From NCBI RefSeq assembly GCF_014126615.1, contig NZ_CP059896.1, positions 2,490,501-2,554,500 of the forward strand: DNA of 64,000 bases, written 5' to 3'. Below are positions 34,541-43,495 of the stretch, one piece after another. The DNA comes from Ciceribacter thiooxidans. GTDB lineage: Bacteria > Pseudomonadota > Alphaproteobacteria > Rhizobiales > Rhizobiaceae. A model generated the notes under the pieces. That model was not told the origin of the DNA, made no database searches, and worked only from the letters and a program-made list of their open reading frames with translations. The translations under genes were made by a program, and so were the position numbers. How positions within the stretch are numbered: the first letter of the stretch is position 1; every line of letters begins with the position of its first letter.

Positions 34541-35908
34541 TCAGCGGTTCACGGGCAGGCCGAGCTCGGCGGCGAGTTCGGCGAGCGTGCTTTCGAGGAT
34601 GCCGACCGTCTCGGCGATCTCTTCCGGCGTGATGATCATCGGCGGGCAGACGAGGAAATGGTCGCCCTCGGTGCCGCCTCGGGTGCGCCGCGAATAGATG
34701 ATGAGGCCACGCTCGTAAGCGATGTCGACCACCCGCTGATAGGCGTTCATCTCCTTCGGCAGCGGCGCCATCGTCTCGCGGTCGGCGATGAATTCGGCGG
34801 CGAGCAGCAGGCCCTTGCCACGCACGTCGCCGATGAAGGGAAAGCGCTCGGCGAGCCCTTCGAGCTCGTGGCGCAGGAGATTGCCGGCGCGCGTCGCATT
34901 GCCGAGCAGGTCGTGGTTCTCGATCTCGTCGAGGACGGCAAGCCCCGCCGCACAGGCGAGCGGATTGCCGGCATAGGTGTAACCGTGAGCGAAGCCACCG
35001 GCATCGAGTACCGGTTGGACCAGACGCGAGGGGGCGATCATGGCGCCGAGCGGGCAATAGCCGGCGCCGAGGCCCTTGGAGAGGGCAATCAGGTCCGGCT
35101 TGCAGTTCCAGTGGTCGCCGCCGAGATATTTGCCCGTGCGGCCCGCCCCGCTCATCACTTCGTCATGGATCAGCAGGATGCCGTAGCGGTCGCAGATCTC
35201 GCGGATGCGCGGATAATAGCTGTCGGGCGCGACGAGGGCCCCGGTCGAGGCGCCGCCGATTGGTTCCATGATGAAGGCGAGAACGCTTTCCGGGCCTTCG
35301 GCGAGGATCTTCTCCTCCAGCATGTCGGCATATTTCAGCCCGCGCTCCTCCATCGAGAGGTTGTCGCGGTCGAGATAGGCGGTCGGCGCCTTGATCTTCG
35401 GCATCGCCTGCATCATCGGCAGGAAGGGGGCGGTGAGCGCATCGTAACCGGTGACGGCGAGCGCCCCGAGCGTCGAGCCGTGATAGGAGGGAAAGCGCGA
35501 GATCACCTTGTAGCGGCTCGCCTGCCCCACCGCGACGGCCCACTGGCGCGCGAGCTTCAGGCAGGATTCCACCGCCTCCGAGCCGCCGGAGACGAAGAAC
35601 ACCTTGTCCATGCCCTCCGGCATCAGGCCGGCGAGGCGGCGGGCCAGTTCCTCGGCCGGTTCGTTCTCGAAATGCAGGCGGTAGGCGAAGGTCACCTTGT
35701 CCATCTGCCGCTTCATCGCCTCGAGGACGCGGGGATTGCTATGGCCGATGTTGACGACCATCGCGCCGCTCGACCCGTCGATGACCTTCCGGCCGTTCTC
35801 GTCCCAGATGTAGATGCCCTCGGCATGGCTTGCGAGCGGCCGGCGCAGGCGGCTCTGGTAGAAGAGGTGGGAGGCAGGACGTTCGTCGGTCTTCAGTGGC
35901 TTGTTCAT
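34541..35908 (-). CDS. Class III (omega) aminotransferase
   Basis: PLP-dependent aminotransferase of 455 residues acting on terminal amines or beta-/omega-amino acids. Motifs include GAMVVNIGHSNPRVLEAM, FVSGGSEAVESCLKLARQ (cofactor phosphate), HDEVMSGAGRTGK (Asp holding the PLP nitrogen) and DLIALSKGLGAGYCPLGA with the Schiff-base Lys. It lies 11 bases from the BKACE gene and 12 from the dimethylformamidase-like gene on one strand. A beta-amino acid as substrate would supply the BKACE enzyme; that link is inference. Confidence 0.92.
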   Translation of the reverse strand: MNKPLKTDERPASHLFYQSRLRRPLASHAEGIYIWDENGRKVIDGSSGAMVVNIGHSNPRVLEAMKRQMDKVTFAYRLHFENEPAEELARRLAGLMPEGMDKVFFVSGGSEAVESCLKLARQWAVAVGQASRYKVISRFPSYHGSTLGALAVTGYDALTAPFLPMMQAMPKIKAPTAYLDRDNLSMEERGLKYADMLEEKILAEGPESVLAFIMEPIGGASTGALVAPDSYYPRIREICDRYGILLIHDEVMSGAGRTGKYLGGDHWNCKPDLIALSKGLGAGYCPLGAMIAPSRLVQPVLDAGGFAHGYTYAGNPLACAAGLAVLDEIENHDLLGNATRAGNLLRHELEGLAERFPFIGDVRGKGLLLAAEFIADRETMAPLPKEMNAYQRVVDIAYERGLIIYSRRTRGGTEGDHFLVCPPMIITPEEIAETVGILESTLAELAAELGLPVNR

Positions 35909-35920
35909 CTTGGATCTCTG

Positions 35921-37567
35921 TCAGCGTTTGAGATAGCGGTCGAGCACGTTCCTGGTGACGCGTTCGACCATGGCGTCGTTGCGCAGCAGTCCGGCCACCC
36001 ATTCGCAGGTTCCGGCATGGAACACCTCGCCCTTGCCTTTCGGGAAATTGACGATCATGCCGTTGGAATAACGCACCTTTTCGAGGTTCTCGTCACTCGC
36101 CTCGCCATAGAGGGTCTCGGCGATGAAGCGACCGTCCTCGTCGCCGAAGAACACGTCCTCGGGCGCGAGCACGTCGCTTTCCTCGACCTGGCTCGCCATG
36201 CCGAGCGCGAGGATTTCAAGGCCCTCGGGCGCGCCGCTCGTCTTCGTCGGGTATGGCAGGCCGTGGCGGATCTCGTATTCCAGGCCGTCGACCTCATAGC
36301 CGTAGATGTGGCTGTCGGCGCCGAGAAGATCGCCATAGAAGAGACCGGTGCCGGCAAAGGCCCAGTGGCCCGGCCGGCAGACCGGAAAGCCCCGCACGCC
36401 GCGCGGCGCACAGCCGCCCCAGCCGGCATAAACGCCGTTGGTGGAATTGAGACCGAAGGTCGCCGAACCCGGACGCCCGATTTCCGGCGCTTCCCAGCTG
36501 TTGGTGGCGCGGGTGACGTCGCCGGTCCTGTAGGCGGGGTCTTCGGCGCGTGCGCGATATTTGTAGCAAACCTGGCGGCGACCCTCGTCTTCCAGACGCG
36601 TCTGCCACATGAAATTCCCGGCGAAGCGCGCCGCATGCCCGCCGCGCCCGACGAAATTGTCGACCGCATCGCGCATCTCCCAGGTCCAGTATTCGTCGTG
36701 GCCGACGAAGACGGCGCAATCGTAACCGTCGAGGATTTCCGGTTTGAAATGCAGCTCGTGCTGACTGGCGAGATCGACCTCGTAGCCGGCGCGCTCCGCC
36801 CAGCGGAAGAAATGGCTGTCGTAGCTCGCCCAGCCGGCGGAGGCGTATTTCTTAGAGTAGCCCGTCGCATAGGCCCATTCCATATGCGGATAGCGCGGCG
36901 TGGTGCCCACCTGCAGCGAGACTTCCAGCGGCACGCGCGGCGCCTCTTTTGGCAGGACCACGAAACCGCGGCACCACGGCCGCTGGGTGCTCACGCCCGT
37001 GGCGTACTGGTCGCGGTTCTGACCGGTGATGCCCTGATAGTGGTTGGAGCCGCCCCAGGTGTTGTAGGCGGTCCAGGTTCCGGTTGCGGCGACCTGCAGG
37101 ATGCGGCCCTTCTTTCCGGCGGGCGCCGGATGAAGGATGAAGAGATGATAGCAGTGGATCGGCGCACCGTCCCGGCCTTCGGCCCGCAACGTCAGGCGAT
37201 AGGCGCCGGACGCCCATTCCTCGGGAATGCGGAATTCGAAGGTCTCCTGCCAGCCGCACCCGAGAACCGAGCATTGGTCGGGCGTCTCCTGCCAGCGGGC
37301 CGCGATATTGCCTTGCGTCAGGACGGGCGTTTCGACGGCACCGTCGCGCACGATCTCGAGATCGAAACGCGGCGCCGTGGAACTGACGAACAGGGTCACC
37401 TTTTCGCCCGGCCCGTAGGAGAAGCGGTCGGAATAGCACCAGATCTCGCCGCGTCCGCCGTCCATGCCCGGGTATTCGTAGTAGTGGCCGCGCACGGCGA
37501 AGCGGCGCTGTTCCGGCGTCAGCCCAAAATCGGGAAAGTCTTTTCTGATCATGATCGTGGCATCCAT
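35921..37567 (-). CDS. N,N-dimethylformamidase beta-subunit-like protein
   Basis: A 548-residue protein resembling the C-terminal domain of the large subunit of N,N-dimethylformamidase, an iron-dependent amidohydrolase. Seen: FVGHDEYWTWEMRDAVDNF (likely holding an iron-ligand tyrosine), GTWTAYNTWGGSNHYQG and GHWAFAGTGLFYGD. The Paracoccus large subunit is about 760 residues and has a small alpha partner; neither the extra region nor an alpha gene is seen here, so the substrate probably differs. Start ATG 37567 overlaps the ABC ATPase stop. Amide hydrolysis of an imported compound is the best guess. Confidence 0.82.
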   Translation of the reverse strand: MDATIMIRKDFPDFGLTPEQRRFAVRGHYYEYPGMDGGRGEIWCYSDRFSYGPGEKVTLFVSSTAPRFDLEIVRDGAVETPVLTQGNIAARWQETPDQCSVLGCGWQETFEFRIPEEWASGAYRLTLRAEGRDGAPIHCYHLFILHPAPAGKKGRILQVAATGTWTAYNTWGGSNHYQGITGQNRDQYATGVSTQRPWCRGFVVLPKEAPRVPLEVSLQVGTTPRYPHMEWAYATGYSKKYASAGWASYDSHFFRWAERAGYEVDLASQHELHFKPEILDGYDCAVFVGHDEYWTWEMRDAVDNFVGRGGHAARFAGNFMWQTRLEDEGRRQVCYKYRARAEDPAYRTGDVTRATNSWEAPEIGRPGSATFGLNSTNGVYAGWGGCAPRGVRGFPVCRPGHWAFAGTGLFYGDLLGADSHIYGYEVDGLEYEIRHGLPYPTKTSGAPEGLEILALGMASQVEESDVLAPEDVFFGDEDGRFIAETLYGEASDENLEKVRYSNGMIVNFPKGKGEVFHAGTCEWVAGLLRNDAMVERVTRNVLDRYLKR

Positions 37568-38331
37568 CAGCCTGCGAGGTATTTTCTCAGGAAAGTCCGG
37601 GTGCGCTCCTGCTGCGGGGCGCGGAAGATCTCGTCGGGCGGGCCCTCCTCGACAACCACGCCGCCGTCCATGAACAGCACGCGATCGGCGACCTCGCCGG
37701 CAAAACGCATCTCGTGGGTGACGATCAGCATGGTCATGTGCTCGGCGGCCAGTTGCTTCATGACGGCGTTGACCTCGTCGACCAGTTCCGGATCGAGCGC
37801 GGAGGTCGCCTCGTCGAACAGCATGACCTTCGGCTGCATGGCCAGCGCGCGGGCGATCGCCACGCGCTGCTTCTGGCCGCCCGAGAGGCGCGAGGGATAG
37901 GTGTCGATCTTTTCGGCAAGGCCGACCTTCGACAGGAGCTCATGCGCCAGCTCGCGGGCCTTTGCCTTGGGCATGCCCTTCAGGATCACCGGCCCCATGA
38001 TGATGTTCTCGAGCACGGTCAGGTGCGGGAACAGGTTGAAGTGCTGGAACACCATACCCATCTGCTGGCGCACCGCATTGATGTGATGCTCGAAGGCCCG
38101 GCCGCTCAGGGGCTGGTTGACCTGCACGCCATCGAGCCAGACCTCGCCGCCGTTCAGCGTTTCCAGATGGTTGATCGAGCGCAGCAGCGTGCTTTTGCCG
38201 GACCCGCTCGGGCCGATAATGGCCACGATCTGTCCGCGATCGACCGAAAGGTCTATGCCTTTCAGCACTTCGAGCGGGCCGTAGGCCTTGCGGGCGCCCT
38301 TCACTTCGACCATTGGCCGCCGAACGGTCAT
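37567..38331 (-). CDS. Polar amino acid ABC transporter ATPase
   Basis: ATPase (254 residues) of the GlnQ/HisP type. Walker [10 protein letters not shown], signature [15 protein letters not shown], Walker [14 protein letters not shown] and the switch region VTHEMRFA are all intact. It overlaps the permease gene (ATGA) and the dimethylformamidase-like gene. With two permeases and a binding protein it forms a complete importer for a polar amino acid or related amine. Confidence 0.95.
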   Translation of the reverse strand: MTVRRPMVEVKGARKAYGPLEVLKGIDLSVDRGQIVAIIGPSGSGKSTLLRSINHLETLNGGEVWLDGVQVNQPLSGRAFEHHINAVRQQMGMVFQHFNLFPHLTVLENIIMGPVILKGMPKAKARELAHELLSKVGLAEKIDTYPSRLSGGQKQRVAIARALAMQPKVMLFDEATSALDPELVDEVNAVMKQLAAEHMTMLIVTHEMRFAGEVADRVLFMDGGVVVEEGPPDEIFRAPQQERTRTFLRKYLAG

Positions 38332-38987
38332 CGCGATACCTCCACCTTCTTTTCGACCTGCCGCAGACCGGCTTCGAGGACGAGATTGAGTACGTAATAG
38401 AGCACCGCCACCGTGATGTAGAACTCGAACGGCCGGAAGGTCTCGCTGATCGCCAGCTGCGCCGCATGCACCAGTTCGGCGATGCCGATGACCGAAACCA
38501 GCGAGGATTCCTTCAGGAGTGCGATCATGTTGTTGCCGATCGGCGGGGCGGTGTTGCGCACCGCCTGGGGCACGACGACATAGCGCAGGGTCTGGAACCT
38601 TCCGAAGCCGAGGCTGCGTGCGCCCTCCGACTGGCCCGGATCCACGGCGACGATGCCGGCCCTGAGCACGTCGGCGTTATAGACGGCAAAGTGCAGGCCG
38701 AGGCCGATAATGCCGGCGCCGAGCGCGGGAATGTCGATGCCGATCTGGACGAGACCGAAATAGATCAGGAAGAGCTGCAACAGGAGCGGCGTACCCATGA
38801 ACAGCCACATGAAGAGCCGCACCGGATAGGCGATGATCGCCGGCGCATAGAGAACCACGAGCGCGAAGAAGATGCCGCCGAAGAAGCTCAGCACCGCGGC
38901 CGACACGGTCAGCACCACGGTCCACCAGACCCCCATCCACAGGAGTTCGGCGTAGGGCGGGACGACGCTGAAATCGAGACCATGCAT
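38328..38987 (-). CDS. Polar amino acid ABC transporter permease 1
   Basis: A 219-residue HisM/GlnP-type permease with about five hydrophobic segments and the coupling loop [20 protein letters not shown]. It pairs with the permease encoded 15 bases upstream (39003-39650). It has the normal length. Confidence 0.94.
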   Translation of the reverse strand: MHGLDFSVVPPYAELLWMGVWWTVVLTVSAAVLSFFGGIFFALVVLYAPAIIAYPVRLFMWLFMGTPLLLQLFLIYFGLVQIGIDIPALGAGIIGLGLHFAVYNADVLRAGIVAVDPGQSEGARSLGFGRFQTLRYVVVPQAVRNTAPPIGNNMIALLKESSLVSVIGIAELVHAAQLAISETFRPFEFYITVAVLYYVLNLVLEAGLRQVEKKVEVSR

Positions 38988-39002
38988 CCGTCAGTCCTCC
39001 CC

Positions 39003-39650
39003 TCAGGCGATCGCAAAGCGCTTGTCGAGCGCATCCACGGCGCGGGCGACCGCATAGATGATGATCATGTAGAGAAGCGCCGACACGCCGAAGATCTCGA
39101 AGGGCTTGTAGGTCGAGCCGATGAACCGTTGCGCCGTATAGGTGAGTTCGACGACCGAGATGGTCGAAACCAGCGCCGATCCCTTGACGAGTGCGACGGT
39201 GTTGACCCCGAGCGGGCGGATCATCAGCCGTGCCGCCTGCGGCAGGATCACCTTGCGTAGCGTCTGGAGACGGCTGAAGCCGATCGTGCGGGCAGCTTCG
39301 GCCTGTCCCCGATCAACGGCAAGCAGGGCTCCGCGGATCGATTCAGCCATATAGGCGCCGATGTTGAGGCCGAGGCCGATGACGCCGGCGGCAAAAGGTT
39401 CGAGATTGATCCCGATCTGTGGCCCGCCGAAATAGAGAATGAATAGCTGGATCAGGCACGGCGTGCCGCGAAAGAGGCTGACGTAAAGCGAGCCGACCAT
39501 GCGCAGCAGAAGTGAGCGCGACATCTTCGCAGCCGTCACGAGAACTGCGACCGCCAATCCGAGGATCATCGACAGCGCCGAGATCTGGATCGTGGTCCAG
39601 GCGGCTTCCACGAAGAACGGGAAGACACGCTGCATCAACGAAAAATCCAT
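39003..39650 (-). CDS. Polar amino acid ABC transporter permease 2
   Basis: A 215-residue HisQ/GlnP-type permease; motifs LFRGTPCLIQLFILYFGG and the coupling loop DRGQAEAARTIGFSRLQTL are clear. It forms a heterodimer with the product of the next gene. It lies 77 bases after the binding-protein gene on the same strand. Confidence 0.94.
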   Translation of the reverse strand: MDFSLMQRVFPFFVEAAWTTIQISALSMILGLAVAVLVTAAKMSRSLLLRMVGSLYVSLFRGTPCLIQLFILYFGGPQIGINLEPFAAGVIGLGLNIGAYMAESIRGALLAVDRGQAEAARTIGFSRLQTLRKVILPQAARLMIRPLGVNTVALVKGSALVSTISVVELTYTAQRFIGSTYKPFEIFGVSALLYMIIIYAVARAVDALDKRFAIA

Positions 39651-39727
39651 GGATACGGCTCCGCAGGGCTATGGGCGAATGGGGACCGGCGGGAGAGACT
39701 TCCCGCCAGGCACCTGTTCCGTCGGTC

Positions 39728-40510
39728 TCAGCGGATGTCGCTGCCGATCCATTCCATGGAGATCTTCTCGTAGGTGCCGTCGGCCATCATCTCGTCCAAG
39801 GCCTTCTGCATGGCAGCCTTGAGCTCGGGATTGTCCTTGCGGATGGCGATGCCGATGGCGACGGCGCCGCCCTCGATGTCGGGCGTATCGAGCTTGCGGA
39901 TCTTGTCTCCGGTTTCCTTGACGGCAACCATGACCGGGATGTTGTCGACGACAATCGCATCGACCCGACCCGATTTCAGTTCCAGCATCAGCTCCGGCAG
40001 GCCCTTGTATGTGCGGACGTCCCAGCCGCCCTGCTCGCGGGCCCACTTCTCGTGGGTCTCCCCGAGCGTGACGCCGATGGTCTTGCCCTTGAGTTCGTCG
40101 AGCGTCTGGACCGTCGAGCCTTCGCCGACGAAGACGGCGCGACCGGCGTGGTAATAGGGGCCAACGAAATCGACGACCTTCTCGCGTTCGGGCGTGATCG
40201 TCATCGAGCCGACGATGGTGTCGTATTTGTTGGCAAGCAGGCCGGCGATGATGCCGTCCCAAGCGGTGGTGACGATCTTGCCCTCGACGCCGATGCGCTT
40301 GGCGATTTCGAGGCCGATGGAGGCGTCGAAGCCGACGACTTCGTTCTTGTCGTTGACGAAGTTGAACGGCGGATACTGGCCGGACATGGCGATCTTCAGC
40401 TCGCCTGCCGACTTGACGGCTTCGAGATCGTCGGCACGGGCAGCGATGGCGGAGAAAGTCGCGGCAACGGCGATCGTTGCAGCGACGAGACCTGAAATAA
40501 GCTTGTTCAT
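39728..40510 (-). CDS. Periplasmic amino-acid-type substrate-binding protein
   Basis: A 260-residue family-3 solute-binding protein with a Sec signal peptide ending AIAARA-DDL. Typical motifs: LKIAMSGQYPPFNFVNDKNE, VGFDASIGLEIAKRIG, and GSMTITPEREKVVDFVGPY. These resemble lysine/arginine/ornithine or opine-type binding proteins. First gene of the nine-gene operon; an inverted repeat at 40596-40620 lies upstream. Ligand identity should match the amide/amine enzymes that follow, but is unknown. Confidence 0.93.
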   Translation of the reverse strand: MNKLISGLVAATIAVAATFSAIAARADDLEAVKSAGELKIAMSGQYPPFNFVNDKNEVVGFDASIGLEIAKRIGVEGKIVTTAWDGIIAGLLANKYDTIVGSMTITPEREKVVDFVGPYYHAGRAVFVGEGSTVQTLDELKGKTIGVTLGETHEKWAREQGGWDVRTYKGLPELMLELKSGRVDAIVVDNIPVMVAVKETGDKIRKLDTPDIEGGAVAIGIAIRKDNPELKAAMQKALDEMMADGTYEKISMEWIGSDIR

Positions 40511-40595
40511 GAGACCTTCTGCTCCTCTGTCCTCTGGATGCTGGGCATTATTGTTTTTTGGGGAGACGCTCAGCGGCGCTGTCCGGAAATCATGA

Positions 40596-40620
40596 TTGCG
40601 TTTGCAGCAATATTACGCAA
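40596..40620. promoter_or_regulatory. Candidate LysR operator between lysR and the ABC operon
   Basis: TTGCGT (40596-40601) and ACGCAA (40615-40620) are inverted repeats, and TTGCAGCAA (40602-40610) is a second small palindrome between them. It lies 36 bases before the lysR start in the divergent region, where LysR-type regulators usually bind. Confidence 0.45.
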
Positions 40621-40655
40621 ATAGATAATGGAAATAGAGGACATAGATTTTAAGA

Positions 40656-41612
40656 ATGATGCCGCGCGCCGAGAAACTGGTCTGGGAACTCGACTGGAAC
40701 CTGTTGCGTACCTTTGTCGTGATCGCGGAGGAAAAGAGCATCACGCGGGCTGCCGAACGCCTCAAGCTCAAGCAGCCGAGCGTGAGCAACGCGCTCAGGC
40801 GACTGGAAGACCGAGTGGGTCTCCGGCTGGTGCGGCGTGATGCGATCCGCTTCGAACTGACGGAGGTCGGACAATTGCTCTATGAGCAGAGCATCGAGGT
40901 GTTCGGCACGATCTCGCAGCTTCCCGACCTGATGCATGGCATGAGCAGCGCGGTGACCGGGAACGTATCGATCGCCCTTGCAAGCCACGTCGTCTCACCG
41001 GTCTTCGACCGGGCGCTCGCGGGCTTCCACAAGGCCCATCCGCGGGCGAACCTCACCATCTCCGTCGCCGAGAGCCTGGAGGTGGTGCAGCGGGTACGCG
41101 AGCGGCGCGCCTCCTTCGGCATCTGCCTCGTGCGCGAGCGCGATCCCGCACTGTCCTACACCATGGTCTATCGCGAGCATTTCGGCTTCTTCTGCGGCCC
41201 CGGCCATCGGCTCTACGGGTGCAACGACCTGACGCTCGCCGACCTGCGCGAGGAATCCTCCGTCTCCTTCCAGACCGACAACATCTCCGATGCGCTGCGG
41301 CCCGTGGCGCTGCTGCGCAGCGAGGCGAAGCTGCGCGGCAACGTTGTCGGCACCTCCTCGAGCCTCGAAGAGGTGCGCCGGATGATCGTCGCGGGCTTAG
41401 GCATCGGGCCGCTGCCGCTGCATGTCGCGCGCCGCGACGTGGACGACGGTTTTCTCTGGCGGCTGCCGCCCTATGACAATCCGCCGGCAGTCGATATCTA
41501 TCTCGTCACCAATCCGGAAAAGCGGATGAACCGGGCGGAAAAGGCGCTCGTCGACGCGCTGGAGGCGGAGATCGCCGCAACGCCTGTCGAGGAACGGATC
41601 TACGGGCCGTGA
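40656..41612 (+). CDS. LysR-family transcriptional regulator
   Basis: A 318-residue LTTR. The helix-turn-helix is ELDWNLLRTFVVIAEEKSI then TRAAERLKLKQPSVSNALRR (residues about 10-50), followed by a periplasmic-binding-protein-like effector domain (VTGNVSIALASHVVSPVFD). Two adjacent ATGs (40656, 40659) can start it. Divergent from the ABC/amidohydrolase operon, it is the obvious candidate regulator, with the imported compound or a metabolite as coinducer (inferred). Confidence 0.93.
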   Translation: MMPRAEKLVWELDWNLLRTFVVIAEEKSITRAAERLKLKQPSVSNALRRLEDRVGLRLVRRDAIRFELTEVGQLLYEQSIEVFGTISQLPDLMHGMSSAVTGNVSIALASHVVSPVFDRALAGFHKAHPRANLTISVAESLEVVQRVRERRASFGICLVRERDPALSYTMVYREHFGFFCGPGHRLYGCNDLTLADLREESSVSFQTDNISDALRPVALLRSEAKLRGNVVGTSSSLEEVRRMIVAGLGIGPLPLHVARRDVDDGFLWRLPPYDNPPAVDIYLVTNPEKRMNRAEKALVDALEAEIAATPVEERIYGP

Positions 41613-41634
41613 ACGGCCAACACCCTGCCGGAGG

Positions 41635-42063
41635 TCAGCCGGCATCCTCCGCGAGCAGCGCCTCGGCACGGGCACGGGCGGCCGGATCGAGCGCGATCGC
41701 GGCGCGGGCGTCGAGATCGAAACGGGCGCTGACGGTACGGGCACGAGCGTGGAGCACGCCGTCGAGGCTGCCGCGCATCTCCTGCTCGAAGGTGATCGAG
41801 GACCGGCCGACCTTCACCACGTGCGAGCGGATGGTCAGAAGCGCGCCGGGTTTGGTTTCGTGCTTGTACTCGATCTCGGTGCGGACATCCGCCCAGCCCT
41901 TGCCCGTATCATCGGCCGCTTCCGCCCCGGCGATATGGCCGAGAAGCTGAAAGCTCGCATCGTCGAACATCGCCGCATAGTGGCGAACGTTCATATGGCC
42001 CATGGTGTCGCACATCCACGGATGCACGACGCCGACGAAAGTGACGATGGAACGCTCGGTCAT
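41635..42063 (-). CDS. Hotdog-fold acyl-CoA thioesterase
   Basis: A 142-residue 4-hydroxybenzoyl-CoA-thioesterase-like protein. Visible: VVHPWMCDTMGHMNVRHYA (hotdog N-terminal strand and helix with the catalytic Asp), IEYKHETKPGALLTIRS, and SSITFEQEM. ATG 42063 is preceded by GGGGGAGAGG. Its substrate is unknown. It converges on lysR and seems monocistronic. Confidence 0.87.
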   Translation of the reverse strand: MTERSIVTFVGVVHPWMCDTMGHMNVRHYAAMFDDASFQLLGHIAGAEAADDTGKGWADVRTEIEYKHETKPGALLTIRSHVVKVGRSSITFEQEMRGSLDGVLHARARTVSARFDLDARAAIALDPAARARAEALLAEDAG

Positions 42064-42183
42064 GGTTTGCCTCTCCCCCGGTGTCTGGTCCTCCCCGCGC
42101 TTAGCGGAGCGAGGGCGTAGCTGTAAAGCGGCAAGGTGCGGGAGCGTTGGGAAGGACGGGAGGAAACTGCGGCCGGAAATGAA

Positions 42184-42207
42184 AAAAGCCCGCTTCCGCG
42201 GGCTTTT
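42184..42207 (-). terminator. Terminator of tRNA-Pro
   Basis: AAAAGCCCGC, TTCC loop, GCGGGCTTTT: a 10-base stem which on the minus strand ends in a T run. It lies immediately after the 3' end of tRNA-Pro. Confidence 0.85.
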
Positions 42208-42211
42208 CGGC

Positions 42212-42288
42212 TGGTCGGAGTGGCGTGATTCGAACACGCGACCCCCACGTCCCGAACGTGGTGCGCTACCAGACTGCGCTACACTCCG
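42212..42288 (-). tRNA. tRNA-Pro(CGG)
   Basis: A 77-base cloverleaf. The acceptor stem starts CGGAGTG and closes with CACTCCG-A-CCA (CCA encoded). The anticodon stem CCACG/CGTGG encloses TTCGGGA, giving anticodon CGG, and the T loop reads TTCGAAT. Promoter and terminator are both visible. Confidence 0.96.
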
Positions 42289-42302
42289 TGACCAGCGGCG
42301 CC

Positions 42303-42331
42303 TCTATAGACCAGCCGTTTTTGTTGTACAA
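42303..42331 (-). promoter_or_regulatory. Promoter of tRNA-Pro
   Basis: On the minus strand TTGTAC (42326-42331), 17 bases, then TATAGA (42303-42308), ending 15 bases before the tRNA 5' end. Spacing and hexamers fit a sigma-70 promoter. Confidence 0.75.
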
Positions 42332-42608
42332 GCGGTGTTTTGAAAAAAGCGCCGGGCCTATGCGAAAAATTTGTGACGGGCCGCCGCGACTTCCGGAACG
42401 ACGCGCGACGGCAGGCGCCCGGAGCCCTTGTTTTACAGGGCGAGCGTGGCAGGAGAGATACAGACGGGAAAATAAACCGGCGGGCGTGTGGAACCGATTT
42501 TCTCCGCAGGCGATTGGGGATAAAGCCGCCAGAGGTGAGGTCGCCGGTGCGGGGGCTGCGCAAAGGCGCGGCCGCCGGCCCCACCGCTCGAAGCGAAGGA
42601 CGGGACAG

Positions 42609-43007
42609 ATGAATTTCCGCGTGATTACAATGGCTGGCCTCGCGCTGGCCCTTGCCGCATGTACCACAACAGGGATCGCCAGAAATGGCGTCGAGGCGCG
42701 CTGGAACGGCAAGCAGGCCGGCGCCTTCTTCGCCAAGTTCGGCCCGCCGGTCAGCGACACGGCCGCCGGCGGCAATACGCTCTATAGCTGGCGCGGCGGT
42801 TACAAGACCCGCGTGGTGCCGGCGGTCTATGAAGACCTCAACGGCAAGAAGGGCAAGCTGCTGCAGCGCGCCCGCACCGAGTACCTGCGCTGCGAGGTGC
42901 AGCTCACCGTCTCCCCGGATTACGTCATCCGCGGCGTCCGCACCGTGGTCGACAAGCGCGGCGCCGACGGCAAGAGCTATTGCGAGGAATTCCTGGCAGC
43001 CGAATGA
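42609..43007 (+). CDS. Small lipoprotein of unknown function
   Basis: A 132-residue secreted lipoprotein: signal MNFRVITMAGLALALAAC with the lipidated Cys at about residue 18. A compact domain follows with QAGAFFAKFGPPVSDTAAGG, TLYSWRGGYKTR, and two cysteines (LRCEVQLTVSP, YCEEFL) that could form a disulfide. ATG 42609 has AGGACGGGACAG upstream. The 'FGPPxS..G..LYSWRGG' pattern is a common rhizobial lipoprotein type, but I know no function. Confidence 0.8.
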   Translation: MNFRVITMAGLALALAACTTTGIARNGVEARWNGKQAGAFFAKFGPPVSDTAAGGNTLYSWRGGYKTRVVPAVYEDLNGKKGKLLQRARTEYLRCEVQLTVSPDYVIRGVRTVVDKRGADGKSYCEEFLAAE

Positions 43008-43033
43008 AGGCTGCATCGGCGGCCATGACCGGT

Positions 43034-43060
43034 AACGGGCTCCTTCGCGGGGTCCGTTTT
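43034..43060 (+). terminator. Terminator after the lipoprotein gene
   Basis: AACGGGCTCC (43034-43043) pairs with GGGGTCCGTT (43049-43058) with two G-U pairs in RNA, loop TTCGC, followed by TTTTCGTTTT. Confidence 0.7.
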
Positions 43061-43434
43061 CGTTTTCGGCGATTTTTTTTGGGGGAGCCGTCGGTGAACG
43101 GGAAGATCGAAGAGCCTCGCTACGCACTACCCATCGCGAGGCAAGGTCGTTATAGCCGCGCCAAGGTTAATTTTTACCTTATCCAGCAAATGCTTATCGT
43201 CAAAAATCCGACGGCCGCGAGAACGACGTCAACGGTCGCGAGGACCGGCGGATCGCGGGAAATTACCGACCTACGCCCCCAAAAGGCCAGGGCTTTCTTG
43301 ACTATGTTCACGCCATGTTCCGTGCCTTTGCGCAATGGCCACGAGGTTCGGCGCTCTCGGCAAACCGCCCTTCACCATATGAAACTTTAGGATGCGACAG
43401 CGACAGGCCTTCCGCAACCAACTCTCAATTAGCA
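43061..43434. other. Gene-free stretch, lower GC
   Basis: About 370 bases before the LexA-box promoter. I find no supported gene or RNA. It is visibly less GC-rich than its surroundings, consistent with non-coding or acquired DNA. Confidence 0.45.
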
Positions 43435-43468
43435 TTGACTCTTCCGCCAATGAGAACAAAATAGGAAC
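43435..43468 (+). promoter_or_regulatory. LexA (SOS) box over a sigma-70-like promoter
   Basis: GAAC (43454-43457), seven bases, GAAC (43465-43468) match the direct-repeat LexA site GAAC-N7-GAAC of alphaproteobacteria. A -35 TTGACT lies at 43435-43440 and, 17 bases on, AAAATA (43458-43463) as -10, so bound LexA would cover the -10. The first gene starts 28 bases downstream. Confidence 0.65.
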
Positions 43469-43495
43469 AAATTCCCGTTCTCAAGAGTGCCAATT

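Noticed and set aside
34658..37900. A 1080-residue plus-strand open frame
   Set aside because: It runs antisense to the aminotransferase, dimethylformamidase-like and ABC genes, shows repetitive His/Glu/Arg/Ala-rich translation and no family motif; a GC-rich shadow.
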